Part shown: in pieces, positions 26,271 to 35,328 of the stretch
How positions within the stretch are numbered: the stretch's first letter is position 1
How the letters are laid out: each line of letters starts with the position of its first letter
DNA from: Planktothrix paucivesiculata PCC 9631
Lineage (GTDB): Bacteria > Cyanobacteriota > Cyanobacteriia > Cyanobacteriales > Microcoleaceae
Length of the DNA: 64,000 bases
NCBI RefSeq assembly: GCF_900009265.2
Contig: NZ_LR735009.1
Location: forward strand, 260,272-324,271
Reading direction: 5' to 3'
Notes under the pieces: model-generated
The model's database searches: none
Told to the model about the DNA's origin: nothing
What the model saw: the letters and a program-made list of their open reading frames with translations, nothing else
Position numbers and translations under genes: made by a program

Positions 26271-26636
26271 CTAATCTTTCTGAAGGCGACGTAATTCCTC
26301 TTGTAAATCCCGCACCTTGTCTTTTAACTGCTCAACTCCATCATCTTTGTGATCAGAGTCATCATCATCATCTAAAATTTCAATCAAACGGGGTTCGGGC
26401 TTTTTGGGTGGAGGCGCAGGTTCATTCGTCGGTTGTTGAACTTGCTGAATCGTATCTTCCACAAAACGACGTGCTTCTTCCGTGGTCATTTCCCCCCTTT
26501 TAACTAGCTCATCGGCTAATTTTTGGGCATCTGTGCGTAACTCAGCTAGGGTTTTACTCGCTTTTTCCCCTGCATAGGAGGCTAAACCGACCCCTAGATA
26601 AACCGCTTTTTGGACAAGATCTCCGAAACCCGCCAT
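26271..26636 (-). CDS. Phasin-like conserved cyanobacterial protein
   Basis: 121 residues. The N-terminal 60 residues match small phasin-like proteins of cyanobacteria ('DLVQKAVYLGVGLASYAGEKA', 'DELVKRGEMTTEEARRFVEDTI'). A Pro-rich hinge, an acidic stretch ('DDDDDSDH') and a C-terminal coiled coil ('LKDKVRDLQEELRRLQ') follow. Such proteins bind granule surfaces or other hydrophobic interfaces; the specific role here is unknown. ATG at 26636, no operon partner. Confidence 0.75.
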   Translation of the reverse strand: MAGFGDLVQKAVYLGVGLASYAGEKASKTLAELRTDAQKLADELVKRGEMTTEEARRFVEDTIQQVQQPTNEPAPPPKKPEPRLIEILDDDDDSDHKDDGVEQLKDKVRDLQEELRRLQKD

Positions 26637-26746
26637 AATGACTCCAGTTTCTTAAAACTATTATTATCAATTACACACTTGCTGGCTAACAGTTAATCAA
26701 CTTTGTCTGTAATCCGTGTTCAATCGCGATATCGTCTCAAAAAAGT

Positions 26747-26840
26747 GACCCGGAGTTTACGCCTATCAGAAGCATCCCGTATTGCTGCTACCTTCCGGTT
26801 CTGACAAGATTTGGGCGTTCCAATCGCATAAGTCCAGGTC
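26747..26840 (-). ncRNA. ffs: Signal recognition particle RNA (4.5S, small bacterial type)
   Basis: Read on the minus strand, the sequence holds the hallmark apical domain: 'gtcagaaccGGAAGGTAGCAGC' region, with 'GGAAG' tetraloop closure and the 'AGCA...GGGA' symmetric loop. The ends pair perfectly over eight bases: GACCTGGA at the 5' end (26840-26833) with TCCGGGTC at the 3' end (26754-26747), one G-U pair included. A run of T's follows on that strand (26738-26744). The RNA partners with Ffh to target membrane proteins. The exact ends are inferred from the closing stem. Confidence 0.93.
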
Positions 26841-26890
26841 ATTTACTACTATAACACAATTTTTGATTTTGCAACCCAACATCCCAAATC

Positions 26891-27079
26891 AATTACGAAT
26901 TATGAATTACGAATTACGAATTGGTTTTGGATTTTGGGTTTTGGGTGATATTTAGCGAGCGTCCTCGCTCGCCCTGCTCCCTATTCCCTGTTCCCTGTTC
27001 GTAATTACCCATCCCCTGCTCCCCCTACTCCCTATTCCCTGTTCGTAATTCGTAATTCGTAATTCGTAATTCGTAATTC
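26891..27079. repeat. Intergenic tract of 'gaattac' and 'ccctgttccc' repeats
   Basis: Tandem 'aattacgaattatgaattac' units at 26891-26922 recur in inverted orientation at 27043-27079 as 'ttcgtaattcgtaattcg', with C/T-rich 'ccctgttccctg' units between them. A further tract is at 29333-29357. Such arms can form long hairpins. No gene is seen. Confidence 0.65.
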
Positions 27080-27084
27080 CCTAC

Positions 27085-29331
27085 TCACTTCCGCGCTCTA
27101 GCGGGTAATCGTTTCTGCTTCTTATGGGGTGCTTTAGGTTTTAATGCGGGTCGAGGACGAGGTTGAGCTCGAACCGGTTGGTCATGTTCGAGGGAGTCTT
27201 CTTCAAAGTAGTCAACAAAAACATCGGCCCCATTCACAATCGCCCCTAAAAGTCGCGGACGATATTTTTTGGGATCTTCATCCTCGGTATCCATTAATCT
27301 GTCCGTAACCTCCCCTAATAGCCCCGAGGAGGTATAAACCGGACGGGTCACGATCACCATCCCATCGGTGTAGGGTTCCAAGGTTAAAACATCATTATTG
27401 CCCTCTAAGGCCGGACTATCCACCACCACAAAATCAAACCGATAGCGGACTTCTTCTAATAGGCGGCGTAATTCACTAGATTCTAAAACCGTTGCTGGGT
27501 GACGCACTCCCCCCGGACTGGGAATGACGTATAAATTAGAGACATCGGGAACTAGACGAATACAACCATATAAATCCCCATAATATTGTAGGGGTTCTAC
27601 CCCACTCTGGGGATCGAGGGGTAATCCCAGGGATTCTACTTCCGAGGGCGATCGCAAATCCGCTTCAATTAATAAGGTACGTTTACCACTGCGAGCCGCG
27701 GCGATCGCTAAATTATAAGCACTTAAAGTTTTTCCTTCCGCCGCTCCTACACTGGTAATTAAAATAACTTTAGGGGATTTATTCCCCACCCGTTGTAAAT
27801 TACTGCGAATTTTTTCATAAAATTCCAGATAGGGAGAATAGCGTTTAAGTAACAAGGGTAAAACATAATCTTCGGGGAATAAAAACACATTAGGAACCAC
27901 TCCCAAAAGCGGAATTTCTCGCTCTTTAAACGCTCCTTGAATTTCTTCCCAGGTGTAGAATTTGCCACTGAGCATTCCCAGGATAAAAATAATCACCCCC
28001 CCGCCTAAAACCCCTGCTAGTCCTCCAATTGCCAACATTAAAGCCATACTCAACGCTTTAGGAATTTCGATATCAGGAGCTTGTGCTTCTTTGGCGATCG
28101 CTAAACTACTGGTAATTTCAGCTTCGGCTGCTTTGGCATCTACTAACCTCGCCTGCATTTGATCATACAACGCTTTTTTAAAAGCCACTTGCTGTTCTAG
28201 CCGTTGTTTTTCCGATTGTTTATTTGGAATATCAGCATAACTCCGCTTGAGGTCTTCTCCCGTTTTTTGGGATGATATTAATTGTTGTTCTAAACTTTCC
28301 TTTTGAGTTTTTAACCCAATCAAAGTTTGAGCTAATTGTTGGCGAGTTGGGTCAAGAGAAGAATCAACCCGAATTTGATCGACCTGACGTAAAGGAGCGG
28401 CAATTCCATCGCCACCTAACACCTCAGACGCTCGAGATTGTAACTGTTGTTCGGCGGCTTGTTGACGTTTAACTAATTCCGCCACTGAAGGATGTTGATC
28501 TTTATAATCCTTGCGTAAAACTGCTAATTGGGATTCAATTTCATACAGTTGCACCCGCAGTTGAGCAATAATCGGATCAGTCGCCAAGGCTTGGGAAACA
28601 AAAGCCTGATCCGCATTTAATCCCAACTGAGATTCTAAACTCATCACTTGAGCATCGAGGGCATCTAACTGTAACTGAATCTGTTTTTGTTGCTGTTCAT
28701 TGGCTAAAATTGCCGCGGGCAAAGAGCCACTTTCTAAACTTAAAATCGTCGCGCCTTCGCGTTTATCATAATTTTCCAGTGCTTTTTCTGCCTTTCTCAA
28801 TTCTGCTTCAGCCGGTTTTAAACGTTCTTGAATCAGATTAATAATACTATTCAATTGTTGAGCGTTAATAATCCGACTTTGTTGTTGCATTTTATCCATC
28901 AGTTGATTCACAAATACAACAGCCCGTTCTCGGTTGGAATCTTGAAAAGAAACCGTAATTTTCATCGGAGTACCGGGAAGCTCTTTTGTCGCAGGAATAG
29001 CCGGTTCTAGTTTAATCCCTAATCTGTCCTTCAACTCCTCCGGCACAATCTTAAATTCCTTCACCATCGGCCCCACAATACTTTGAGGAAGCAACATTTC
29101 CGGTGCTAGTTGTTGTCCCTGTTGTTGAATCACCTCCCCGGTTTTAGAAAAGATCACCGGACTGCTTTGGGCGGTTAAAATACCCGTTGCTTTATAGGGA
29201 GGAGCCACTGGAGGTTCCATCAACATTGCAGCGGCTCCCGATGCCCCTAACGCGACAATAAAGGTGGCAAAACCCGCCAATTTATATTGATCAAAAGCAA
29301 TTAAATATCGTTTAACAATGGGTAAAGTCAT
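27085..29331 (-). CDS. Polysaccharide co-polymerase / Wzc-like chain-length protein
   Basis: 748 residues. One N-terminal membrane helix (about 17-38), a Wzz domain, long periplasmic coiled coils (about 130-430), a second helix (about 425-460), and a cytosolic BY-kinase-like ATPase domain. The P-loop reads 'SVGAAEGKTLSAYNL' and Walker A' reads 'RTLLIEADLRSP'; 'FDFVVVDSPAL' is Walker B. The C-terminus is Arg/Pro/Lys-rich ('RAQPRPRPALKPKAPHKK') and lacks the tyrosine cluster on which Wzc-type kinases autophosphorylate. It acts with the SLBB exporter just upstream in exopolysaccharide assembly. Tyrosine-kinase activity is doubtful. Confidence 0.88.
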   Translation of the reverse strand: MTLPIVKRYLIAFDQYKLAGFATFIVALGASGAAAMLMEPPVAPPYKATGILTAQSSPVIFSKTGEVIQQQGQQLAPEMLLPQSIVGPMVKEFKIVPEELKDRLGIKLEPAIPATKELPGTPMKITVSFQDSNRERAVVFVNQLMDKMQQQSRIINAQQLNSIINLIQERLKPAEAELRKAEKALENYDKREGATILSLESGSLPAAILANEQQQKQIQLQLDALDAQVMSLESQLGLNADQAFVSQALATDPIIAQLRVQLYEIESQLAVLRKDYKDQHPSVAELVKRQQAAEQQLQSRASEVLGGDGIAAPLRQVDQIRVDSSLDPTRQQLAQTLIGLKTQKESLEQQLISSQKTGEDLKRSYADIPNKQSEKQRLEQQVAFKKALYDQMQARLVDAKAAEAEITSSLAIAKEAQAPDIEIPKALSMALMLAIGGLAGVLGGGVIIFILGMLSGKFYTWEEIQGAFKEREIPLLGVVPNVFLFPEDYVLPLLLKRYSPYLEFYEKIRSNLQRVGNKSPKVILITSVGAAEGKTLSAYNLAIAAARSGKRTLLIEADLRSPSEVESLGLPLDPQSGVEPLQYYGDLYGCIRLVPDVSNLYVIPSPGGVRHPATVLESSELRRLLEEVRYRFDFVVVDSPALEGNNDVLTLEPYTDGMVIVTRPVYTSSGLLGEVTDRLMDTEDEDPKKYRPRLLGAIVNGADVFVDYFEEDSLEHDQPVRAQPRPRPALKPKAPHKKQKRLPARARK

Positions 29332-29332
29332 A

Positions 29333-29357
29333 GAATTACGAATTATGAATTACGAAT
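29333..29357. repeat. 'gaattac' repeat between the export genes
   Basis: Four near-copies of 'gaattacgaatta' in the 36-base gap between the two exopolysaccharide export genes; it matches the tracts at 26891 and 27043. Confidence 0.6.
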
Positions 29358-29367
29358 AGGTAACTGA

Positions 29368-31023
29368 TTATCTTCTATTATTACTGCCACCACTACTACC
29401 ACTGGGACTAAATAGATTTTCTACTCCGCTTTGTAACTGTTGGAAAAATAGCAGAAATCCGAGAATATCGCGAAAAGGTTGGGTAAAATTATTTAAAACA
29501 AAACTCACCTGAGCCACCAAATTTCGGTTAACAACAATCACATCATTGTCTTGTAATAAAACATTATCCGTGCCATCCCCCGCTAATACATTTTTACCAT
29601 TTAAAATTTGCTTGGTAGGTTTTCCGGTTTCTGGATCATAACGAATTAAAGCGATTTCCTGCAAATCCGATAAATTCAAAGGAACGGAATTTAATACATC
29701 AATAAAACTACTGCCATTTTGTAATGCTACCGTTCCCACTGTATTCACAGGATAACTCAAAATTCTCACCGTAATTTGGGGACTAGCTAAGGTCGATGTC
29801 GCTACCAAACGTTGATCATAACCCTCTAGTTCATCCGGTTGTAGTTTCGGGATAATAATAGCATCGCCATTCTGTAACGATACATTCGGTAAAGCCGTGG
29901 CCTCTTGAATTGGAGTGTACAAATCGATAATATCCTCGATTAAGCGACCATCGGCCGTAATCCGACAAATCAAAACCGACCGTAAATCCGAGGTGATTCT
30001 TGCCCCACCAGCAGCCTGTATAGCCGTTGTTACCTGTCCACTACCGGGGGGAAGTTGATAAAATCCCGGTCGGGTGACATCTCCCACAATGGTGACACTG
30101 ACGGCCGTAGGGGCGGCGGCCAAACTATAGGTTTCTAAAATATTCCGAGTTGGCCCTTGATAGGCTCGCACCTCCTGGGAAGGAATCACAATCACGTCCC
30201 CATCTTCGAGTAACAAATCTACGGGTCTGACACCTAATAATAAGGGTGTTAGCAAATCCACATCCGTTTCCACCACCTGACCATTGGCTAGGGTGCGCCG
30301 AATTTTAATCATTCTTAAATCCGCGGCCGTTGTGGTTCCCTGGGCCGTTGTCAGGGCGATCGGGAGTTCGGGACTGGCTAAGGGATAAAATCCCGGTCTA
30401 GCCACTTCCCCCGTCACCGTCACCCTGACCGGACGCTGGGTTAATAAGGAAAGATTGGTTTGGGGATTTTGCACAAAAGGAGTTAAATGGCTATTAATAA
30501 TCCTTTGTACCTGTTCCAAGGTTAAATCCTGAACCCGAATCGCTCCAATTAAAGGTAATAAAATAGCACCATCGGGGGTAACGGCCGTGACGGGGACGCT
30601 GAGATCATTAGAACGCTGGCCATTAATAAACACATCAATATAGAGTTGATCGCCGGGGCCAAGACGATAATTTACCCCGCGATTTTCACTTAAACGCCGG
30701 AAATAAATATTATCAATCGGGGGTGCAACGGCTCCAGAACGGTCTAAGACGGGATTTCCGGCCCTGTCAAACAGTTGGATCAGTTGGGGCCAGGTGGGTT
30801 GGGGAAAGCTTGGGGGCCGTAATTGTCCCCCCGGATAGGGTTGGGCGGCTACCCCTTGGGGAATTACACATTTTTCCGGCAGAGTGACGGTCTGGGCTAA
30901 AACCCGTTGTCGGGCCGGAAATCCCCACAGCAAGGCGGCGAAACAGACGATCCAACTGGTGGAATAGAGACTGGTGAGAAATAGGGATGCCAGGGTCTGG
31001 CGAGAATATTGATTCATGTTCAA
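29368..31023 (-). CDS. SLBB-domain polysaccharide export protein (Wza-like)
   Basis: 551 residues with an N-terminal signal anchor ('FLTSLYSTSWIVCFAALLWG'). A Poly_export domain is seen at about 115-205 ('YRLGPGDQLYIDVFINGQ', 'GAILLPLIGAIRVQDLTLEQVQRII'), followed by two or three SLBB ligand-binding domains ('VTGEVARPGFYPL', 'IVGDVTRPGFYQLPPG'). This family forms or gates the outer-membrane pore through which capsular or exopolysaccharide leaves. It precedes the Wzc-like gene on the same strand, 36 bp apart. No lipobox cysteine is obvious, unlike E. coli Wza. Confidence 0.9.
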   Translation of the reverse strand: MNMNQYSRQTLASLFLTSLYSTSWIVCFAALLWGFPARQRVLAQTVTLPEKCVIPQGVAAQPYPGGQLRPPSFPQPTWPQLIQLFDRAGNPVLDRSGAVAPPIDNIYFRRLSENRGVNYRLGPGDQLYIDVFINGQRSNDLSVPVTAVTPDGAILLPLIGAIRVQDLTLEQVQRIINSHLTPFVQNPQTNLSLLTQRPVRVTVTGEVARPGFYPLASPELPIALTTAQGTTTAADLRMIKIRRTLANGQVVETDVDLLTPLLLGVRPVDLLLEDGDVIVIPSQEVRAYQGPTRNILETYSLAAAPTAVSVTIVGDVTRPGFYQLPPGSGQVTTAIQAAGGARITSDLRSVLICRITADGRLIEDIIDLYTPIQEATALPNVSLQNGDAIIIPKLQPDELEGYDQRLVATSTLASPQITVRILSYPVNTVGTVALQNGSSFIDVLNSVPLNLSDLQEIALIRYDPETGKPTKQILNGKNVLAGDGTDNVLLQDNDVIVVNRNLVAQVSFVLNNFTQPFRDILGFLLFFQQLQSGVENLFSPSGSSGGSNNRR

Positions 31024-31095
31024 TAATTTACGAGCGTTGCTTGCTGCAATTGTGGTGTCTACGCAGTTAGGATAAAACCGTAAACCTTTTTCTAT

Positions 31096-31824
31096 CTATT
31101 CCGGTGTTTCCTGTTGTCTGTTTCCCCCCATAGCTAGGGCTTCAGCCATTAGGGAGGCTTGGATACTTTCACCCAGGGAAACGGCCACGGGCCAGACATC
31201 TTTAATATTATCTAAGGGTTTAATCGGAATCAAAAGACTGACACCCACCCAGGGGGAGCGATTTCGACTGAGTTGGGCGGCGCGATCTGCCCAAAACCAA
31301 CGACTCGGCGATGGATCTCCACCATTGGGCCAAGCATACCACTGAGCAACGGCCCAGGTCTGGGTTGAATTCCAAGCCCTAAAAAATTGGACTTCAACTT
31401 CAACCGGGCTCATTTCACCGGAGGTGGATTTGACTGAAAAGCGATCGAAACTCAAATTATCGGTTTTCCATCCGAGAAATCCATTAATATCCATCCATTC
31501 GAGTTGAGGCTGATCTTTATAGTAATTTTGGGGAAATAATAATACTATTGCCTTCTGATCTTCCCGTTTTACTTCCTGTTTTAACCACTGTTTATTCCCC
31601 GCGCCTATCGATTCAATTTTAATTGTTTGCCATCCTGGAATGGTTAACCCTTCTTTTCTAACGGTTTGAAGTTGGGGCAGGGTTTGGAGTTGGGGCATAT
31701 CCATCCATGGCCACTTTTTATTGATATAGCCTGGCAGTGCAGCACCGATTAATAACACCATCATGAGGATAATAATGATAATTTTAGACTGTTTTTGTTG
31801 TGGTTTCATATCAAGTATTTGCAT
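31096..31824 (-). CDS. Cyanoexosortase B-associated protein
   Basis: 242 residues with one N-terminal membrane helix ('SKIIIIILMMVLLIGAALPGYI') and a periplasmic domain. 'IPGWQTIKIESIGAGNKQWLKQEVK' and 'TWAVAQWYAWPNGGDPSPSRWFWADRAAQLSRNRSPWVGVSLLIP' match the EpsI-like partner proteins found beside cyanoexosortase B. Their role is thought to be accessory to exosortase or to polysaccharide export. It lies 11 bp after the exosortase gene and is surely co-transcribed with it. Confidence 0.8.
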   Translation of the reverse strand: MQILDMKPQQKQSKIIIIILMMVLLIGAALPGYINKKWPWMDMPQLQTLPQLQTVRKEGLTIPGWQTIKIESIGAGNKQWLKQEVKREDQKAIVLLFPQNYYKDQPQLEWMDINGFLGWKTDNLSFDRFSVKSTSGEMSPVEVEVQFFRAWNSTQTWAVAQWYAWPNGGDPSPSRWFWADRAAQLSRNRSPWVGVSLLIPIKPLDNIKDVWPVAVSLGESIQASLMAEALAMGGNRQQETPE

Positions 31825-31835
31825 TAAATTATTAT

Positions 31836-32732
31836 TTATTGATTGGGGTTTTCTAAGGTATCTGGGGAATCCAGAGGAACATAATGTTGTAAGCCATTAA
31901 TTAATATTACTAATAAACCTAGCATCGCTGCTGAATATAAATCTCCGCCCCAACCTTCATGGAGCCATGAGAATAAACCGTCTTGACCGGTGCCATGAAA
32001 CAGGGTTAATAAGGTATTGCGAATAATATTAGCAATCACACTAATTAAGCCCGCACTCACTAAAAAGAAAATACTCAGTTTTTTGGAGTCTAAAATTCCT
32101 GTCCAATACAGCAACATTAATCCTACATACAAACTGGTAAATAACATTTTTAGCCCGGCGCAGTGGGGGGCAACTTCCACAATTTGATCATTCACAAACA
32201 GATAAATTTGTTCTACATGGACATCTAAATCAAATTGAATCAGAATAAATCCAGCCACATTAGCAATAAATTTCTGCAAGGGTAAGGCTAAGGGTTCGAT
32301 TAAATACGGTAAATGATTAGGGGTTGCTAGTAATACAAAGACTAAGGGCATTCTTTGTAATTGAAAACCACTGATTCCTTTAAACGCTAGGCAAAGTCCC
32401 GCCAACATCACAGGAAAAGAAAGATTAACTAAATCCGATAAACCGCTCCAATAAAAAATACTACTGATCACAATTAAGCCTATTCCTAAGGGATGGCTAG
32501 TATTCGTTAAACGTTTCCACTGATGGCGTTTTGTCCAGGTAATATAAGCGGCAAAGGGTAAACCAATTAAACCATGACTAAAATATTCATGTTCAATACC
32601 GATAGTTTTATTCAGCCAGCCATCATACCAATGAATTAACAGGGGTGCATACAGCAACACCATTAACAAAATAATAATCCAATTTAATAAATATTTGTCA
32701 AAATGGGTGGGAATTTGGCGATTCATTTGCAT
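31836..32732 (-). CDS. Cyanoexosortase B
   Basis: 298 residues, about eight membrane helices. The exosortase catalytic residues are all visible: Cys191 in 'VAPHCAGLKMLF', Arg238 in 'ANIIRNTLL' and His258 in 'SWLHEGWGG'. Exosortases cut and attach proteins bearing a PEP-CTERM-type tail, usually in bacteria that make exopolysaccharide, matching the neighbouring Wza- and Wzc-like genes. The associated protein follows at once. No PEP-CTERM substrate was seen in this window. Start at the first of two nearby ATGs. Confidence 0.88.
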   Translation of the reverse strand: MQMNRQIPTHFDKYLLNWIIILLMVLLYAPLLIHWYDGWLNKTIGIEHEYFSHGLIGLPFAAYITWTKRHQWKRLTNTSHPLGIGLIVISSIFYWSGLSDLVNLSFPVMLAGLCLAFKGISGFQLQRMPLVFVLLATPNHLPYLIEPLALPLQKFIANVAGFILIQFDLDVHVEQIYLFVNDQIVEVAPHCAGLKMLFTSLYVGLMLLYWTGILDSKKLSIFFLVSAGLISVIANIIRNTLLTLFHGTGQDGLFSWLHEGWGGDLYSAAMLGLLVILINGLQHYVPLDSPDTLENPNQ

Positions 32733-32801
32733 AATTATTATTAAATGTTAATGGTTTAATCCTGCCTTTTTCCCCAACTTATGCTCTAGTTCGGGGACAT
32801 T

Positions 32802-32906
32802 TATAGCACTACGCATTACAGTTAGGACACTTTTGAGTTCTGAAACCCTTTCACTGCTTACTGTTCCCCGTTCCCTGTTCCCTGTTCCCTAGTGCGTAGC
32901 GCTATA
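32802..32906. repeat. MITE-like element with TATAGC(A/G)CTACGCA ends
   Basis: TATAGCACTACGCA (32802-32815) is mirrored by TGCGTAGCGCTATA (32893-32906) with one mismatch. Between the ends lies a C/T-rich 'ccctgttccctgttccc' tract. It is 105 bases in all, non-coding, in the gap upstream of the exosortase gene. Confidence 0.5.
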
Positions 32907-32951
32907 GTCGATGATTTATAGGGTACTCACGCACCCTATAATTGCTTGATT

Positions 32952-34094
32952 TTAAGCACCAATGGCAGATTGAATGGCTGTCAATACTTGATTAATTTGG
33001 TAGGTTGTTAATCCGGGATACATGGGTAAGGATAAAATTTGCTGACTTAATTTTTCAGTTTGAGGAAAGTCTCCTTGTTTGTAACCTAAATATTGATAAG
33101 CGGGTTGGAGATGGCAAGGAATAGGGTAATGAATTCCGACTTGTATTCCCTGTTCCGTTAATTTGTCTTTCAGGGTATCACGGTTAATAGCACATTCCTC
33201 CGTTACCCTAATTACATAGAGATGATAAACATGACCATCGGCACTCTGATTTTCAATGGGAATAATACCTCGTTCCCGCAATAATAGAAGTGAGGCATCA
33301 TATTTTTCCGCAGCAAAATTGCGATCGCGATTCCAAGTGTTTAAATGGGGTAACTTAACATTTAAAATTGCAGATTGTAAGGTATCGAGACGGCTATTCG
33401 TTCCTTTTTCCGTATGTAAATATTTTTGAGGGGCGCCATAATTGCGTAGACTCCGCAGATTTTGAGCCACGATTTCGTTTTGGGTCACAACCATTCCCCC
33501 ATCCCCAAAACAGCCCAAATTTTTACTGGGATAAAAACTAAAAGCCGCTGCTAACCCAATACTTCCGGCACCATAACTTTCTCGCTCGGCTAAATGGGCT
33601 TGGGCTGCATCTTCAAAAATGATTAAATTATGGGCGGCGGCAAAAGCAAATAGTTGATGGGGGGAAACCATTTGGCCATAGAGATGCACGGGAATAATTG
33701 CCTTGGTTTTTTGTGTTACCACCTGGGCGGCATGATTAAGATCAATCAGGGCTGTATGGGGGTCACAATCGACTAGGATGGGAGTGGCTCCCGCGTGTAA
33801 TACTCCAATGAGTGTGGCAATAAAGGTATTCGCCGGAACTAGAACTTCATCCCCAGGTTTTATCCCACAGGCTTGTAAACCCAGAGCGATCGCATCGGTT
33901 CCACAGGCTACTCCTACCCCATACTGCACTCCACAGGCTTTAGCAAAGGCGATTTCAAATTCTGTTAAGGCGTGACCTAAAACAAAGTCGCCCTTATCCA
34001 CTACCGTCAGGATGGCGGCTTGAATTTCGGCTTTCAGGGGTTCGTGGATCAAACTCAAATCCACAAAGGGAACAGAAGTTAGGGTGCTAGTCAT
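32952..34094 (-). CDS. DegT/DnrJ/EryC1/StrS sugar aminotransferase
   Basis: 380 residues from the ATG at 34094; a longer frame to 34130 adds an unlikely 'MLVLLMYAHGFC'. PLP fold with 'GVACGTDAIALGLQA' (phosphate loop), 'EDAAQAH', and the cofactor lysine in 'SFYPSKNLGCFGDGG'. The end 'SLPMYPGLTTYQINQV' is typical. These enzymes make amino sugars (for example 3-amino-3,6-dideoxyhexoses) for surface polysaccharides and fit the exopolysaccharide context upstream of the exosortase. Exact substrate unknown. Confidence 0.88.
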   Translation of the reverse strand: MTSTLTSVPFVDLSLIHEPLKAEIQAAILTVVDKGDFVLGHALTEFEIAFAKACGVQYGVGVACGTDAIALGLQACGIKPGDEVLVPANTFIATLIGVLHAGATPILVDCDPHTALIDLNHAAQVVTQKTKAIIPVHLYGQMVSPHQLFAFAAAHNLIIFEDAAQAHLAERESYGAGSIGLAAAFSFYPSKNLGCFGDGGMVVTQNEIVAQNLRSLRNYGAPQKYLHTEKGTNSRLDTLQSAILNVKLPHLNTWNRDRNFAAEKYDASLLLLRERGIIPIENQSADGHVYHLYVIRVTEECAINRDTLKDKLTEQGIQVGIHYPIPCHLQPAYQYLGYKQGDFPQTEKLSQQILSLPMYPGLTTYQINQVLTAIQSAIGA

Positions 34095-34371
34095 ACAGAA
34101 ACCATGAGCATACATCAGCAACACCAGCATAACTTAACAGTTAGCAGTCATCGGTTAGCGGTCAATTTCCGATCATTGCACAAACGATTTATTGTAAAAT
34201 TACAACAGAACCCATAAAATCACCAAATACAAGGGTCGGGTTAGCTGTAGGGGTGTTCCAAACCCTTTGCATAAGGTTAGAAAGCGCGAAAATGACTAAC
34301 TCTGGTAGTCGGGTGTTAAGTCAATTCCCAAGGCCCTTTATCGTTTACTAACAAGGGAAACCACAAAAACT

Positions 34372-35256
34372 ATGCCACAATTGAATCTGATTGATCCCAA
34401 TGTCAACGGGAATCTCGGGTCTATATCTTCTCCCGTTACTAACGGTCACACTCTTTGGACACAGCATCGTGATCATCGGGATCAAGCCTCAGAGCATAAG
34501 GCAATTCAAACGATTCCACAACTCGAACTCGATTTGAATGCAACCAACCAACAATTGATTGATGCCGATGCCGTTACTATTGTGAAATGGGCGGCGGAAG
34601 TGTTTGGGAATGGCCTAGTTATGAGTACCAGTTTTGGCATTCAAGCCGCGGTGATGCTACATTTAGTAACTGATGTTGTGCCGAATATTCCGATTATTTG
34701 GGTCGATACGGGTTATTTACCCACAGAAACCTATATTTTTGCCGAACAGTTAACCGAACGCCTCAACCTAAATTTAAAAGTCTATCAATCTCCTGTCAGT
34801 CCGGCGCGGATGGAAGCCTTACACGGACGATTATGGGAAAAAGATGATATTGAATCCTTAAACTATTACGACAAAATTCGGAAAGTTGAACCCATGCAAC
34901 GGGCTTTAAAAGAATTAAAGGCGACCGCTTGGTTAGCAGGATTACGCGCCGATCAAACCCACCATCGTAAAACCTTAAATCCAGTTGCTCAACAGTCGGG
35001 AAGATACAAAGTTCATCCGATTTTGTCTTGGAATTCTAGGGATATTTATCAATATTTAACTGCCCATGATTTACCCTACCATCCCTATTTTGATCTGGGT
35101 TATACAACCGTAGGAGATTGGCATTCTAGCCGTCCTTTAATGGCAACGGATGAAAACGAACGGGATACTCGTTTCCGGGGCTTGAAACAAGAATGTGGTT
35201 TACATTTACCCCAAACCGAGGAAGAAGCAAAAAGTTTGGATTCCAGTGCCTTATAA
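34372..35256 (+). CDS. cysH: Phosphoadenylyl-sulfate (PAPS) reductase
   Basis: 294 residues. It reduces PAPS to sulfite in assimilatory sulfate reduction, in the cytosol. Seen: modified PP-loop '[14 protein letters not shown]', '[12 protein letters not shown]', '[14 protein letters not shown]', and the redox cysteine in 'ECGLH' near the C-terminus. That is the only cysteine, so there is no 4Fe-4S cluster, which favours PAPS over APS as substrate. ATG at 34372. A strong terminator follows. Confidence 0.92.
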   Translation: MPQLNLIDPNVNGNLGSISSPVTNGHTLWTQHRDHRDQASEHKAIQTIPQLELDLNATNQQLIDADAVTIVKWAAEVFGNGLVMSTSFGIQAAVMLHLVTDVVPNIPIIWVDTGYLPTETYIFAEQLTERLNLNLKVYQSPVSPARMEALHGRLWEKDDIESLNYYDKIRKVEPMQRALKELKATAWLAGLRADQTHHRKTLNPVAQQSGRYKVHPILSWNSRDIYQYLTAHDLPYHPYFDLGYTTVGDWHSSRPLMATDENERDTRFRGLKQECGLHLPQTEEEAKSLDSSAL

Positions 35257-35271
35257 ATTAACTCTTTCTTT

Positions 35272-35294
35272 CCCCCGTCACCGGGGGATTTTTT
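35272..35294 (+). terminator. Rho-independent terminator after cysH
   Basis: CCCCCG (35272-35277), loop TCAC, CGGGGG (35282-35287), then A and six T's. It lies between cysH and the convergent chlB. Confidence 0.88.
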
Positions 35295-35328
35295 ATGCTG
35301 AAAAAGGTGGGCATAGCCCACCCGGAAA

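Noticed and set aside
26891-27079. CRISPR array in the tandem 'gaattac' tract
   Set aside because: Units are 7-9 bases with no spacers; it is a simple-sequence repeat.
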